This document shows, piece by piece, positions 43,582 to 52,159 of a stretch of DNA of 64,000 nucleotides (position 1 is the stretch's first letter; each line of letters opens with the position of its first letter). The notes under the pieces are model-generated. The model had not been told where the DNA came from. It did no database searches and saw nothing but the letters and a program-made list of their open reading frames with translations. This stretch comes from JAVVHH01 sp965199665 (lineage in GTDB: Bacteria > Pseudomonadota > Alphaproteobacteria > Acetobacterales > Acetobacteraceae). Both the position numbers and the translations under genes were made by a program. The DNA lies in assembly GCA_965199665.1 (NCBI GenBank), contig OZ241208.1:3410001-3474000 (forward strand), given 5' to 3'.

Positions 43582-44637
43582 ATGAGATACTTGCTTCTCG
43601 TCGTGCTCGCGCTCTCGGCCACACCGGCGATCGCGCAGACGAGTTGGCCCGGACAGACCGAGCGCGACACCATCCTTCGCGACGTCAGCTTCGACAGCGG
43701 CGAGAGGCTGGACGAGATGCGGCTGCACGCGATCACGCTTGGCACGCCGCACCGCGATACGGCGGGCAAGATCGACAATGCCGTGTTGATCCTGCACGGC
43801 ACCTCCGGAACCGCGCGGCAATGGTTGGCCCCGGCCTTCGCCAACGAGATCTTCGCCCCGGGCAAGCCGTTGGACGTCGCCAGATATTACGTGATCATGC
43901 CCGACGGGATAGGACGCGGAGGGTCCGCCAAACCGAGCGACGGGCTGAAGATGGCGTTCCCGCATTACCGGTACGCCGACATGGTGCGCGCCACCTACCG
44001 CCAGCTGACGGAAGGACTTGGAATCACGCATCTGCGTCTCGTCATGGGCGCCTCGATGGGCGGCATGCAGACGTGGATGTGGGCCGGGATGTATCCGGAC
44101 TTCATGGACGCGGCCATGCCGATGGCCAGCCAACCCGCCCGGATATCCGGCCGCAACTGGATCTCCCGCTACGTCGCGATCCAGGCGATCCGCAACGACC
44201 CCGGTTGGCAGGACGGCAACTACACCACTCCGCCCACCCAGTGGCTCTGGACCGCGCCCGGGGGCCGATTGCTGACGGAGAACGTGGCGGCGCTTGCCAG
44301 GGATTACCCAACCGTCGCCGACGGTGAAGCCTACTACCGAAAGCTTCTGGAGGCGGCCAAGCGCACCGATGCCCGCGACAGCGTCTACGCAACGGAGGCG
44401 GTCATGGATTATGCGCCCGAGGCGCTCCTGCCGCGGATCAAGGCCAAGCTCGTGGCCATCAACTCAGCCGATGACGACGTGAACCCGCCAGCGTTGCATA
44501 CGGTCGATCCGGCTGTGGCCCGCATCCCAGGCGCTCGCTACGTGCTCATCCCCGCCGATCTCACGACACGGGGGCATTACACGTACGAGCAGGCGGACAA
44601 ATGGTCCGCACACCTCGCCGCGCTCCTGGCGGACTGA
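43582..44637 (+). CDS. Exported alpha/beta hydrolase, homoserine acetyltransferase-like fold
   Basis: 351 residues with a signal peptide (YLLLVVLALSATPAIAQ). The core resembles MetX-type acyltransferases/hydrolases: VLILHGTSGTARQW, nucleophile S158 in LVMGASMGGMQTWMW, Asp in INSADDDVNPP and His in TRGHYTYEQ. MetX enzymes are cytosolic, so this exported protein is more likely a hydrolase on an ester or lactone. The gene is divergent from the carboxylesterase across a 247-base gap in which I saw no gene. Confidence 0.85.
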   Translation: MRYLLLVVLALSATPAIAQTSWPGQTERDTILRDVSFDSGERLDEMRLHAITLGTPHRDTAGKIDNAVLILHGTSGTARQWLAPAFANEIFAPGKPLDVARYYVIMPDGIGRGGSAKPSDGLKMAFPHYRYADMVRATYRQLTEGLGITHLRLVMGASMGGMQTWMWAGMYPDFMDAAMPMASQPARISGRNWISRYVAIQAIRNDPGWQDGNYTTPPTQWLWTAPGGRLLTENVAALARDYPTVADGEAYYRKLLEAAKRTDARDSVYATEAVMDYAPEALLPRIKAKLVAINSADDDVNPPALHTVDPAVARIPGARYVLIPADLTTRGHYTYEQADKWSAHLAALLAD

Positions 44638-44723
44638 GTGCAGAGCGGTGCCGGCATTGCCATCGTCGCGGCATCAAATCGACCCCGTCTCGACGGCGGC
44701 GACCAACGCGCTAGTCTCGGTGC

Positions 44724-46121
44724 ATGGAAGCGCGTCAGAACGGATCACCATTGACCACCGACACATGGCTCGCCGCACATCGAGAGCGCATGTTGGAAGG
44801 CCTCGATCGTTTCCTCCGAATGGCGAGCGTCAGCACCGACGCTGCCCACGAAGCGGACATGGAACGCACCACCGACTTCCTGCTCGGGCACGTCAGCGGC
44901 ATCGGCCTGCAGAATGCGCAGTTGCTCGATGGGGGCGGTCACAAGGCGGTTTACGCGGAATGGCTCGGCGCCGAGGGCGCGCCGACCTTCCTGCTCTACG
45001 GCCATTACGACGTGCAGCCGCCGGACCCGCTCGATCTGTGGAGCAGTTCACCGTTCGAGCCGTCCGTGCGGGACGGCCGGATCTACGGCCGCGGCACGTC
45101 GGACAACAAGGGTCCGCAATGGACCATGCTGTGCGCGCTCGAGGCGTGCCTCGCAACGACCGGGCGGCTTCCGATCAACGTCAAGCTGCTGCTGGAAGGT
45201 GAGGAGGAGGTCGGTAGCCGCACGCTGCCGACCATCCTGGAGCGACACGGCGACAAGCTCCGGGGCCACACGCTCATCTCCTCCGACGGCAGTGCCTGGC
45301 GGACGGATCTGGTCAGCGTCAACGTCAATAGCCGGGGGCTGGCAGCGCTGGAGTTCACGGTGACGACCGCCGACGCGGATCTGCATTCGGGACGGTATGG
45401 CGGGCCGGTGGCGAACGCGGCAACGACGCTGTGTCATCTGGTGGCCACGTTGCACGATGCCGATCGCAAGGTGGCGGTCGCCGGGTTCTTCGACGGCCTG
45501 CGGCCGCCTTCGAACAGCGACCGGGCGTCGATCGCTTCCATCGGCTTCGACGAAGCCAAATTCCTGGGCGAGATCGGGGCCAAGCCGGGAGCGGGCGAGC
45601 GCGGCATCCCGTTCCTGGAAGGCATGTGGCTGCGCCCCACCCTCGAGATCAATGGGATTTGGGGTGGATACCAAGGGCCGGGCACCAAGACCGTGCTGCC
45701 GCACAGTGCGAGTGCCAAGATCACCTGTCGGCTTGGGGTCGGACAGGAGCCGGCCGCCGTGCTGGACGCCGTGGAACGCCATCTGCAAGCGCACTGCCCG
45801 CCCTGGGCAACGCTTTCCGTCCATCGCGAGCCCGGGGGCGCAACGGCCTACGCCATCCCGGAAGACAACGCCGCGCTGCTCGCGCTGGAGCGCGTTTTGG
45901 CGACGATTCACGGCCAGAAGCCCCTTCATGTGGGGGTCGGCGGCACCCTGCCGATCTCCTCGCTGATCAAGCAGCATCTCGGCATGGAGACCGTGATGGT
46001 CTCCGCCGCGGTGTCCGACTCCAACGTCCACGCGCCGGACGAATTCATCCGGCTCAGTTCCTTCGACGAAGGGCTGAGGATCTGGCTGATGCTGCTGCCC
46101 GAACTGGCGAAGGCCTCTTGA
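44724..46121 (+). CDS. M20-family metallopeptidase (dipeptidase type)
   Basis: 465 residues of the M20/ArgE/DapE/CPG2 family: LLYGHYDVQPPDPLDLW (first zinc ligand His), GRIYGRGTSDNKGPQW (shared Asp; Asn replaces the more common Asp/Val residue in SDxKG), LLEGEEEVGSRTL with the catalytic and zinc-binding Glu pair, and HSGRYGGPVANA in the lid domain. Such enzymes cleave dipeptides or N-acyl amino acids. It directly precedes the third Dpp-type binding protein (11 bases), supporting a peptide or N-acyl substrate for this transport system. Confidence 0.92.
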   Translation: MEARQNGSPLTTDTWLAAHRERMLEGLDRFLRMASVSTDAAHEADMERTTDFLLGHVSGIGLQNAQLLDGGGHKAVYAEWLGAEGAPTFLLYGHYDVQPPDPLDLWSSSPFEPSVRDGRIYGRGTSDNKGPQWTMLCALEACLATTGRLPINVKLLLEGEEEVGSRTLPTILERHGDKLRGHTLISSDGSAWRTDLVSVNVNSRGLAALEFTVTTADADLHSGRYGGPVANAATTLCHLVATLHDADRKVAVAGFFDGLRPPSNSDRASIASIGFDEAKFLGEIGAKPGAGERGIPFLEGMWLRPTLEINGIWGGYQGPGTKTVLPHSASAKITCRLGVGQEPAAVLDAVERHLQAHCPPWATLSVHREPGGATAYAIPEDNAALLALERVLATIHGQKPLHVGVGGTLPISSLIKQHLGMETVMVSAAVSDSNVHAPDEFIRLSSFDEGLRIWLMLLPELAKAS

Positions 46122-46132
46122 GGGAGACGTCC

Positions 46133-47743
46133 ATGCGTCGAGCAATCCGTGCTGCCACCGTGGTGTCGCTCCTCGCGGTGGCGCCGATGGCTCGGGCGGC
46201 GACCCTGGTCGTCTGCACCGAGGCAAACCCCAACACGCTGAACCCGCAACTATCGACGGCCGGAACGGTGTTCGACGTGGGCGCCCAGCTCTACGACGAG
46301 CTGGTTGAAACGGAACGGGGCGGGTCGACGATCATTCCAGGGTTGGCCGAGAGCTGGACGTTCGCACCGGACGGCCTGTCGGTCACGTTCAAGCTCCGGC
46401 ATGGCGTCAAGTTCCACGCCAACCGGTCGTTCACGCCGACCCGGCCGATGAACGCGGACGACGTGATGTTCTCGTTCCACCGTATGCGGGACACCGACCA
46501 CCCCTATCATTCGGTCAACGGCCAGAGCTACGACGAGTGGGACTCGCTGCTGCGCGATCGGGTGGCGGACGTGGTCAAGGTCAGCGACGACACTGTCCGG
46601 TTCGACCTGACGGAGAAGGTGGCGCCGTTGCTCGGGATCCTGACGATGCAGGCGTTCCCGATCCTCTCGGCCGAGTATGCCGAGGCGATGCTGAAGGCGG
46701 GTACGCCGCAACGGCTCGACACCGATCCGATCGGCACCGGGCCGTTCGCCTATGCGAGCTTCCAGAAAGGCGCGACGCTGCGGATGCGTGCCAACCCGGA
46801 TTTCTGGGGAAAGGCGGCGAACCTGCCGGACCGGACCGCGCAGGTCGACGCGCTGGTGTTCTCCATCACGCCGGAGCCTGCGGTGCGACTGGCCAAGCTG
46901 CGGGCCAACGAGTGCCAGGTGGCGCGTTACCCGAATCCGGCCGACCTCCCCGCCATCGGCGCCGACAAGGATCTCGTGCTGACCAGCGCGCCCGTTGCCT
47001 CGGAGGGCTACATCGCTTTCCGGGCCGACAAGCCGCCCTTCGACAAGGTGGAGGTCCGCCAAGCCATGGCGGAGGCGATCGACCTCAACGCCCTGGTCGA
47101 GGCGGTCTTCCAGGGGACCGGCACACCTACCGGCGCGATGATCTCGGCCAGCCTCTGGGGGCACAACGACCGGGTCAAACCGCACCCGTATGACCCGGCG
47201 CACGCCAAGCAGCTCCTCGCGGCGGCAGGCTATCCCGACGGGTTCAAGACCCAGCTCTGGGCCATTCCCGTCGTCCGGGCCTACATGCCGGACGGGCGCC
47301 GGGCGGCCGAGATGATCCAGGCGGATTGGGCCAAGATCGGCGTGCAGGCCGATATCGTGACTTATGAGTGGGGCGAGTATATCCGCCGCGTCCGTGCCGG
47401 TGACGCGCCCGTCGGCATGTTGGGCGGAACCTGGGACTATCCGGACCCGAGCCAACTCGTCTACGGCTATTGGGCCTGCCCCGACGGCAAGCCGCGGCCC
47501 GGCAATTGGAGCCGCTGGTGCAATGCGACGTTCACCGACTTGGTGAGCCAAGCCAACCTCCTCTACGACCAGGAGCAGCGCGCGAAGCTGTACATCCAGG
47601 CGCAGGAGGTGTTTGCCGCGGACACGCCGGCCGTCCTCTTCGCCAGCACGTCCGCCTACGTGGCCGCGCGCAAGAACGTCACGGGCCTCAAGATGCACGT
47701 CCTGGGCGGGTTCCCGTTCGGCGGAGTTGGCCTGGCCCCGTGA
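46133..47743 (+). CDS. ABC transporter solute-binding protein (SBP_bac_5/Dpp type) no. 3
   Basis: 536 residues from ATG 46133 with AGGGAGACG upstream and a Sec signal peptide (AATVVSLLAVAPMARA). Closest in pattern to classical dipeptide-binding DppA: LVVCTEANPNTLNPQLSTAG, FKLRHGVKFHANRSFTPTRP and GTGPFAYASFQKGATLRM. It is co-transcribed with the M20 peptidase. No permease genes accompany it, so it may feed the importer at 35590-39234 or one outside the window. A weak GC hairpin (47744-47763) follows. Confidence 0.93.
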   Translation: MRRAIRAATVVSLLAVAPMARAATLVVCTEANPNTLNPQLSTAGTVFDVGAQLYDELVETERGGSTIIPGLAESWTFAPDGLSVTFKLRHGVKFHANRSFTPTRPMNADDVMFSFHRMRDTDHPYHSVNGQSYDEWDSLLRDRVADVVKVSDDTVRFDLTEKVAPLLGILTMQAFPILSAEYAEAMLKAGTPQRLDTDPIGTGPFAYASFQKGATLRMRANPDFWGKAANLPDRTAQVDALVFSITPEPAVRLAKLRANECQVARYPNPADLPAIGADKDLVLTSAPVASEGYIAFRADKPPFDKVEVRQAMAEAIDLNALVEAVFQGTGTPTGAMISASLWGHNDRVKPHPYDPAHAKQLLAAAGYPDGFKTQLWAIPVVRAYMPDGRRAAEMIQADWAKIGVQADIVTYEWGEYIRRVRAGDAPVGMLGGTWDYPDPSQLVYGYWACPDGKPRPGNWSRWCNATFTDLVSQANLLYDQEQRAKLYIQAQEVFAADTPAVLFASTSAYVAARKNVTGLKMHVLGGFPFGGVGLAP

Positions 47744-47910
47744 GGGCCGTCAAGCGCCGGCCCGCGCCGTCCGCAAGCCGCCAGCACTCCCGCTGCAGTC
47801 CGTTGGCGCCTGTACTCGGATTTGGTGGCCATAGAGCGTTGCGGTTTCGATATGACCAAGGTAGGATCGTGACGAGAACAGAATAATCCGCTGGTGCTGG
47901 AGCTTGATCG

Positions 47911-49815
47911 ATGCCGTCGCTTCGCTGGCTCGCTGCCTTGGTCTCGGTCGTTTGTCTGTCGATCGGGAGCTGCACCGGAGCCGGCAACGGCAGTGACCTT
48001 CAGCCGCCGAGCGCGGCCGCGCCACAGGGTTGGGACACGTCGCAGCGCTTGAGCTGGTACACGAGCTCGCAAGGCTCGCGGCTGATCCCGAAAGCCTGGC
48101 TGACGGCGCTCGAGCAACCGACGGCGACCACGCCTTTCCTGGACCGCGCCTATGTCGACACGTTCCAGTATCTGCCCTTGCCGCCCGGCAACTGGTTGAG
48201 CCAAGCCGGGTGCCCGATTGACCCGCGGCTGCCGCTCGGCTTCACCACCGACTGCCAATCCGACGTCGGCTTCAGCCAGACCAAGCTCCGCTGGAAAACC
48301 GGGCAGAGCAGCCAGGAACCATGGGTCGGGATGAATTGCGCCGCCTGTCACACCAACCGGATCGACTACAAGGGCCAAAGCCTTGTGGTCGACGGCGCGC
48401 CGACGCTGGCTGACTTTCAGACCTTCATGGAGCGGCTGCGCGACGCCGTCGCCAACACCGCGTCCGACAAGGCGAAGTTCGCACGCTTCGCGACCGCCGT
48501 GCTCGGTCCCGCGCCGGCCGCGAGCGACCGCGACAGACTGAGGGGGGCGATGACGCTATGGGTCGCCTGGACCGACAGTCTGGCGCGGCTGAACGATCCC
48601 GGAGACCTGCGCTACGGTTTCGGTCGGCTGGACGCGATCGGGCACATCTTCAACAAGGTGGCGCTGGCGGCGGTGTGGCCGAACGGGGGCTTGCAGACGC
48701 CGAACCCGGCGGACGCGCCCGTCAGTTATCCGTTCCTCTGGAACGTGCCTCAGCTCGACAAGGTCGAGTGGAACGGTTTGGCGGAAAACACCTCGCTCCC
48801 GGGTGTCGAGCCCTTCAACTATGGCGGGCTCGGACGCAATACCGGCGAGGTGATCGGCGTGTTTGCCGACATCACGCTCAAGCCGCAGGCCGGCGCCCGA
48901 GGCTATGTCTCGAGCGCGCTGGTCGAACGTCTGGACCAGATGGAGGTCCAACTCGGCAATCTCTACCCGCCAGCATGGCCGGCCATGCTGCCGCCGATCG
49001 ACCAGGCACTGGCGGCGGAGGGCGCTGCATTGTTCACGTCGGTCGGCTGCAGCGATTGCCACCGTGTGTCGATGCGCAACGACCTGAAAACGAAATTCGC
49101 CGTGACGCTCAATCAGGCGCTCCCAACCGCCGATCTCCCGCCGGCCGGCGCCGGCGCCGCGGTCGGTACGGACATGTGGATGGCCTGCAACGCCGTGCTC
49201 GACACGGGGGTGACGGGCGTGTTGCAGGGAAGCAAGAGCGAGCTGATCACGGGCGATCCGTTCGGGGCCAACGCGCCGGTGGTGGCCCTGGTCCAGAACG
49301 CCGTGGTGGGGACGATCGCGGGGCAGAAGGGAGAGGTGCTCAAGATCGCGTTCGAACATCTGTTCGGCTTCGCCCGCGGGCTGCCGCCCGTGACGCAGGC
49401 GCCCTCGCGCGGCGGTTTCGCCCTCAATGCCGGTCCCACCAAGCAGCAACGGCGCGACCGCTGCCGCGACCCTCGGCTGACCGATCAGTCCAAGGTCGTC
49501 TACAAGGGGCGGCCGCTGCAGGGTGTTTGGGCAACCGCGCCTTACCTGCACAACGGCTCGGTCCCGAACCTCTACGAGATTTTGCTACCTCCCTCCGAGC
49601 GCAGCACGACCTTCCCCGTCGGCACCCGCGAGTTCGACCCGGTCAATGTCGGCTTCTGCACCAAATCGGAGACCTGCACGCGGCCGCTCCCGGCAAATAG
49701 CTTCCCGTTCGACACGTCGATCGAAGGCAATGCCAATATCGGGCATGATTACGGTAATGGCCGCCTTTCGGACCGCAATCGGAAGGCGCTGGTCGAGTAC
49801 ATGAAGACGCTTTGA
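47911..49815 (+). CDS. Di-heme cytochrome c peroxidase/RoxA-like lipoprotein
   Basis: 634 residues. The N-terminus reads VVCLSIGSC, a plausible lipoprotein signal. Two haem-c motifs are seen: CAACH at 143-147 and CSDCH at 380-384. The opening WYTSSQGSRLIPKAWLTALE, the long insert between the haems and the total length (well above the 330-400 of bacterial CcpA/MauG) fit the large di-heme group that includes rubber oxygenase RoxA. Function is therefore either H2O2 reduction or oxidative cleavage of a hydrophobic polymer. It faces, tail to tail with a 29-base gap, the operon of three proteases and a catalase-like protein. Confidence 0.87.
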   Translation: MPSLRWLAALVSVVCLSIGSCTGAGNGSDLQPPSAAAPQGWDTSQRLSWYTSSQGSRLIPKAWLTALEQPTATTPFLDRAYVDTFQYLPLPPGNWLSQAGCPIDPRLPLGFTTDCQSDVGFSQTKLRWKTGQSSQEPWVGMNCAACHTNRIDYKGQSLVVDGAPTLADFQTFMERLRDAVANTASDKAKFARFATAVLGPAPAASDRDRLRGAMTLWVAWTDSLARLNDPGDLRYGFGRLDAIGHIFNKVALAAVWPNGGLQTPNPADAPVSYPFLWNVPQLDKVEWNGLAENTSLPGVEPFNYGGLGRNTGEVIGVFADITLKPQAGARGYVSSALVERLDQMEVQLGNLYPPAWPAMLPPIDQALAAEGAALFTSVGCSDCHRVSMRNDLKTKFAVTLNQALPTADLPPAGAGAAVGTDMWMACNAVLDTGVTGVLQGSKSELITGDPFGANAPVVALVQNAVVGTIAGQKGEVLKIAFEHLFGFARGLPPVTQAPSRGGFALNAGPTKQQRRDRCRDPRLTDQSKVVYKGRPLQGVWATAPYLHNGSVPNLYEILLPPSERSTTFPVGTREFDPVNVGFCTKSETCTRPLPANSFPFDTSIEGNANIGHDYGNGRLSDRNRKALVEYMKTL

Positions 49816-49844
49816 TCGTCGCGCTGCCTGAAGGCGGCGGTTGA

Positions 49845-50957
49845 TTACTGCTGCGACTGGCGGCGGAGCGCGCTGATGCGTTCGTAGATGACCTTACGCA
49901 TGCGGTTCACCGCGCCCAACGGGCGGTGTTCGGCCAAGGCGTGCCACGGGGAGTTGGAGAGGAGCTCGCAGGAGCGGTCGTCCGGGCCCGGCGCGATGGC
50001 CTGTGGCGGGATGTGCAGCGTGGCGACGTGGTGGAATGGGGCCTGCTGTTCGGACCATTCGTAGCGGGGATCCTCGACGCTCATGGCCGGCGAGGTGCGC
50101 GGCTGGACCATGAAGCGCATGCAGGCCCCCCGTCCCCCGGCAGCGAGACTATCGGCAATGGCCCGGCGCAAGTAGTTCGGGTCCTTCGTCTCGGGCGGCT
50201 CGTTCGGCGCGGCGATGCAGGACTCGGCGGAGTATTTGACCGCGACCGCGTCGGGGCCGATGCCGAGGGCGTAGGGCACCATGGACCAGTAACGCGTGTG
50301 CAGGGGATTGCCGATCCGGAGCCCGGTGGTCGCGAGCGCGACCTTGGTGCCGGTGACGCCGAGCGACATCGCGGCCAGGACCGGCTGCAGGAGCTGGGTC
50401 AAGCCGTCGGACGAATCGGCGTAGCCGACCGTTCGCCGATAGGCGGTCGGGTCGGCGACGATGAAGGTCGGGTGGCTGATCATGATGAAGTCCTGGGCGG
50501 GCGGGCCCTGCGGGTCCGGGCTCAAGATCGGGCCGGGGACTCCGTAAACCTTCACCGCCATGCCGCGGCCGTCCGGATCGGTGTCGGGGCGGCCGCGATC
50601 CTCGTTCCCGTTCGAGAAGCGGATGGTGGCCGGGTAGGAGTGCGGATGGGCGAACAGGCCGCGGTTGAAGGGCGGCGGCAGATCGGGCGCGACGTCGAAG
50701 GTAGCCGAAACGCAGCCGACCGCCTTGGGGTGGGCGTCGCGGTAGATCGCGCCAGTGGGGTAGAGCTGATGCAGGTGGGCTTCGATGATCGCCTCGATCC
50801 GGGCGGCTTCCTCGATCTCGCCCGGTGCAAGCGACTCGCCGAGCGCCGGGTTCGCGACCGGGTAGGTGCTGGCGTCGATGGGCCGGTAGTAGCGGTCGCC
50901 TGACTCGGCGCAGGCGATCAGGCCGACACACACGAGCAGCCCGCGCCCACGCATCAT
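49845..50957 (-). CDS. Catalase-fold haem protein, exported
   Basis: 370 residues. A short signal (RGRGLLVCVGLIACAESG) could be a lipoprotein signal (LIAC). The catalase-fold pattern is present: RDAHPKAVGCVSATFDV (position of the distal His), YPATIRFSNGNEDRGRPDTD, PDGRGMAVKVYGVPGP, FIMISHPTFIVADP and YWSMVPYALG. It is shorter than true monofunctional catalases and belongs to the small catalase-related peroxidase group. Its ATG at 50957 overlaps the stop of the trypsin-like gene (ATGA), making it the last gene of the protease operon. It may protect the proteases or their partners from peroxide, or use peroxide itself. Confidence 0.85.
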   Translation of the reverse strand: MMRGRGLLVCVGLIACAESGDRYYRPIDASTYPVANPALGESLAPGEIEEAARIEAIIEAHLHQLYPTGAIYRDAHPKAVGCVSATFDVAPDLPPPFNRGLFAHPHSYPATIRFSNGNEDRGRPDTDPDGRGMAVKVYGVPGPILSPDPQGPPAQDFIMISHPTFIVADPTAYRRTVGYADSSDGLTQLLQPVLAAMSLGVTGTKVALATTGLRIGNPLHTRYWSMVPYALGIGPDAVAVKYSAESCIAAPNEPPETKDPNYLRRAIADSLAAGGRGACMRFMVQPRTSPAMSVEDPRYEWSEQQAPFHHVATLHIPPQAIAPGPDDRSCELLSNSPWHALAEHRPLGAVNRMRKVIYERISALRRQSQQ

Positions 50958-52159
50958 TGCTGCCGCAGTTCGGCCGCGGCGGCGGGCGCATTGGCGGCGA
51001 GGTAATCCACGATCTCGGACATCCCGATCGCCTTGTTGGCCTTGTCGGGCGGGGTGCAGGCGAAACCGAGGTGATGCAAGCCGACGAGGCGGCCGGCGGC
51101 GTCGAAAACCGGCGCGCCGGAGGCGCCGGGTTCGGTGTCGCAATCGTGGGTGAACTCGGTGGTGCGGGCCGGGTCGACCCAGCTCCGGTAGGACCCGGCG
51201 CGAACGTGGCACCGGTCGCTGAGCAGCTTGGGCTGGCAGAGCGCGTGGTGGATCAGGAACACCGAGTCGGGGAGCGGACCCGGCGCGATGGGTGCGAAGG
51301 CCGCGTGTGCCGCGCCGCCGCCAGCGCCGATCACGGGGCGGACGCGGAGGAGGGCGAAATCCAGCGTGCGGTCCTTCGCGACCACCTCGCTGCAGGCATA
51401 TTGCTGCGAGACGGTGCCGCTATCCCAGCCGAGGTCGAACAGCGTGTTGGCGCAGGTGTCGTGGTTCCAGTACGACTCCAGCCGGGTACCGTCGGCGCCG
51501 CCGCAATGCCAGTTGGTCAGCATCAACGTCTTGCTGACCATGACGCCGGTGCAGCACCAGGTTGCGTGCTGCCCCGTATCGGGATCGAAGCTGCCGCCCA
51601 GAAGCATGCCGACGGCGTCGCCGGCGCGGCGGGCGGCGACGGGCGAACTCTGGTCGAAGAGATCGCGCCAGGCTGGGACGTCACGCTGGGTCGAGTATTG
51701 CCGCTCGCCTTTCGGGGCGGCGGCCATGGCGATGCCGGCGATCACGGCCACGCGGATGTCGGAGGTCGCGTCCGCGCGCAGGTCGACGCGCGCGCTGGCG
51801 ACGGGGAGTCGGCCCGTCCAGCGGCTCACGGAGCCGGTGCCGTCCGCGGCGGCAAAGTCCTCCGGGTAGAAGGTCGCCAGCACATGGTAGGCCTGATCGC
51901 GAACCAGGAGGTGCCAACGCCGATCGGTGCCGCCACGGACCTGCAGGAGCAGGCGCATGGTCTGCGCGTCGGAGAGCCATGTGACGGCGTTCACCACGCG
52001 ATCCGGGTCACGGCCCGTCAGCTCAATCTCCTGGTCGAACCAGGTGCCGAACGAGGTGAGCGTTTCGGGTGGGCGGCACTCTGCGGCCGCCCAGGTTCGG
52101 CCGACGGCCAACACCGTGGCGAGGAGGGCTGCGAGCCATATCCTACGGGCAGGAGCCAT
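50954..52159 (-). CDS. Exported trypsin-fold (S1) serine protease
   Basis: 401 residues with a signal peptide (IWLAALLATVLAVGRTWAAA). Residues about 27-150 form an uncharacterised N-terminal beta-rich domain; the S1 protease follows with His H218 (LMLTNWHCG), Asp D267 (RTLDFALLRV) and Ser S347 (EPGASGAPVFD). Several Cys suggest disulfides. ATG 52159 overlaps the 3' end of the subtilase gene by 17 bases. The protein is the third of three different exported proteases in one operon. Resembles glutamyl-endopeptidase/lysyl-endopeptidase-like bacterial S1 enzymes; specificity is unknown. Confidence 0.9.
   Translation of the reverse strand: MAPARRIWLAALLATVLAVGRTWAAAECRPPETLTSFGTWFDQEIELTGRDPDRVVNAVTWLSDAQTMRLLLQVRGGTDRRWHLLVRDQAYHVLATFYPEDFAAADGTGSVSRWTGRLPVASARVDLRADATSDIRVAVIAGIAMAAAPKGERQYSTQRDVPAWRDLFDQSSPVAARRAGDAVGMLLGGSFDPDTGQHATWCCTGVMVSKTLMLTNWHCGGADGTRLESYWNHDTCANTLFDLGWDSGTVSQQYACSEVVAKDRTLDFALLRVRPVIGAGGGAAHAAFAPIAPGPLPDSVFLIHHALCQPKLLSDRCHVRAGSYRSWVDPARTTEFTHDCDTEPGASGAPVFDAAGRLVGLHHLGFACTPPDKANKAIGMSEIVDYLAANAPAAAAELRQQ

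Noticed and set aside
46250..47698. 482-codon minus-strand frame opposite binding protein no. 3
   Set aside because: Arg/His/Leu-rich antisense translation; the plus strand encodes a complete DppA-like protein with signal peptide.
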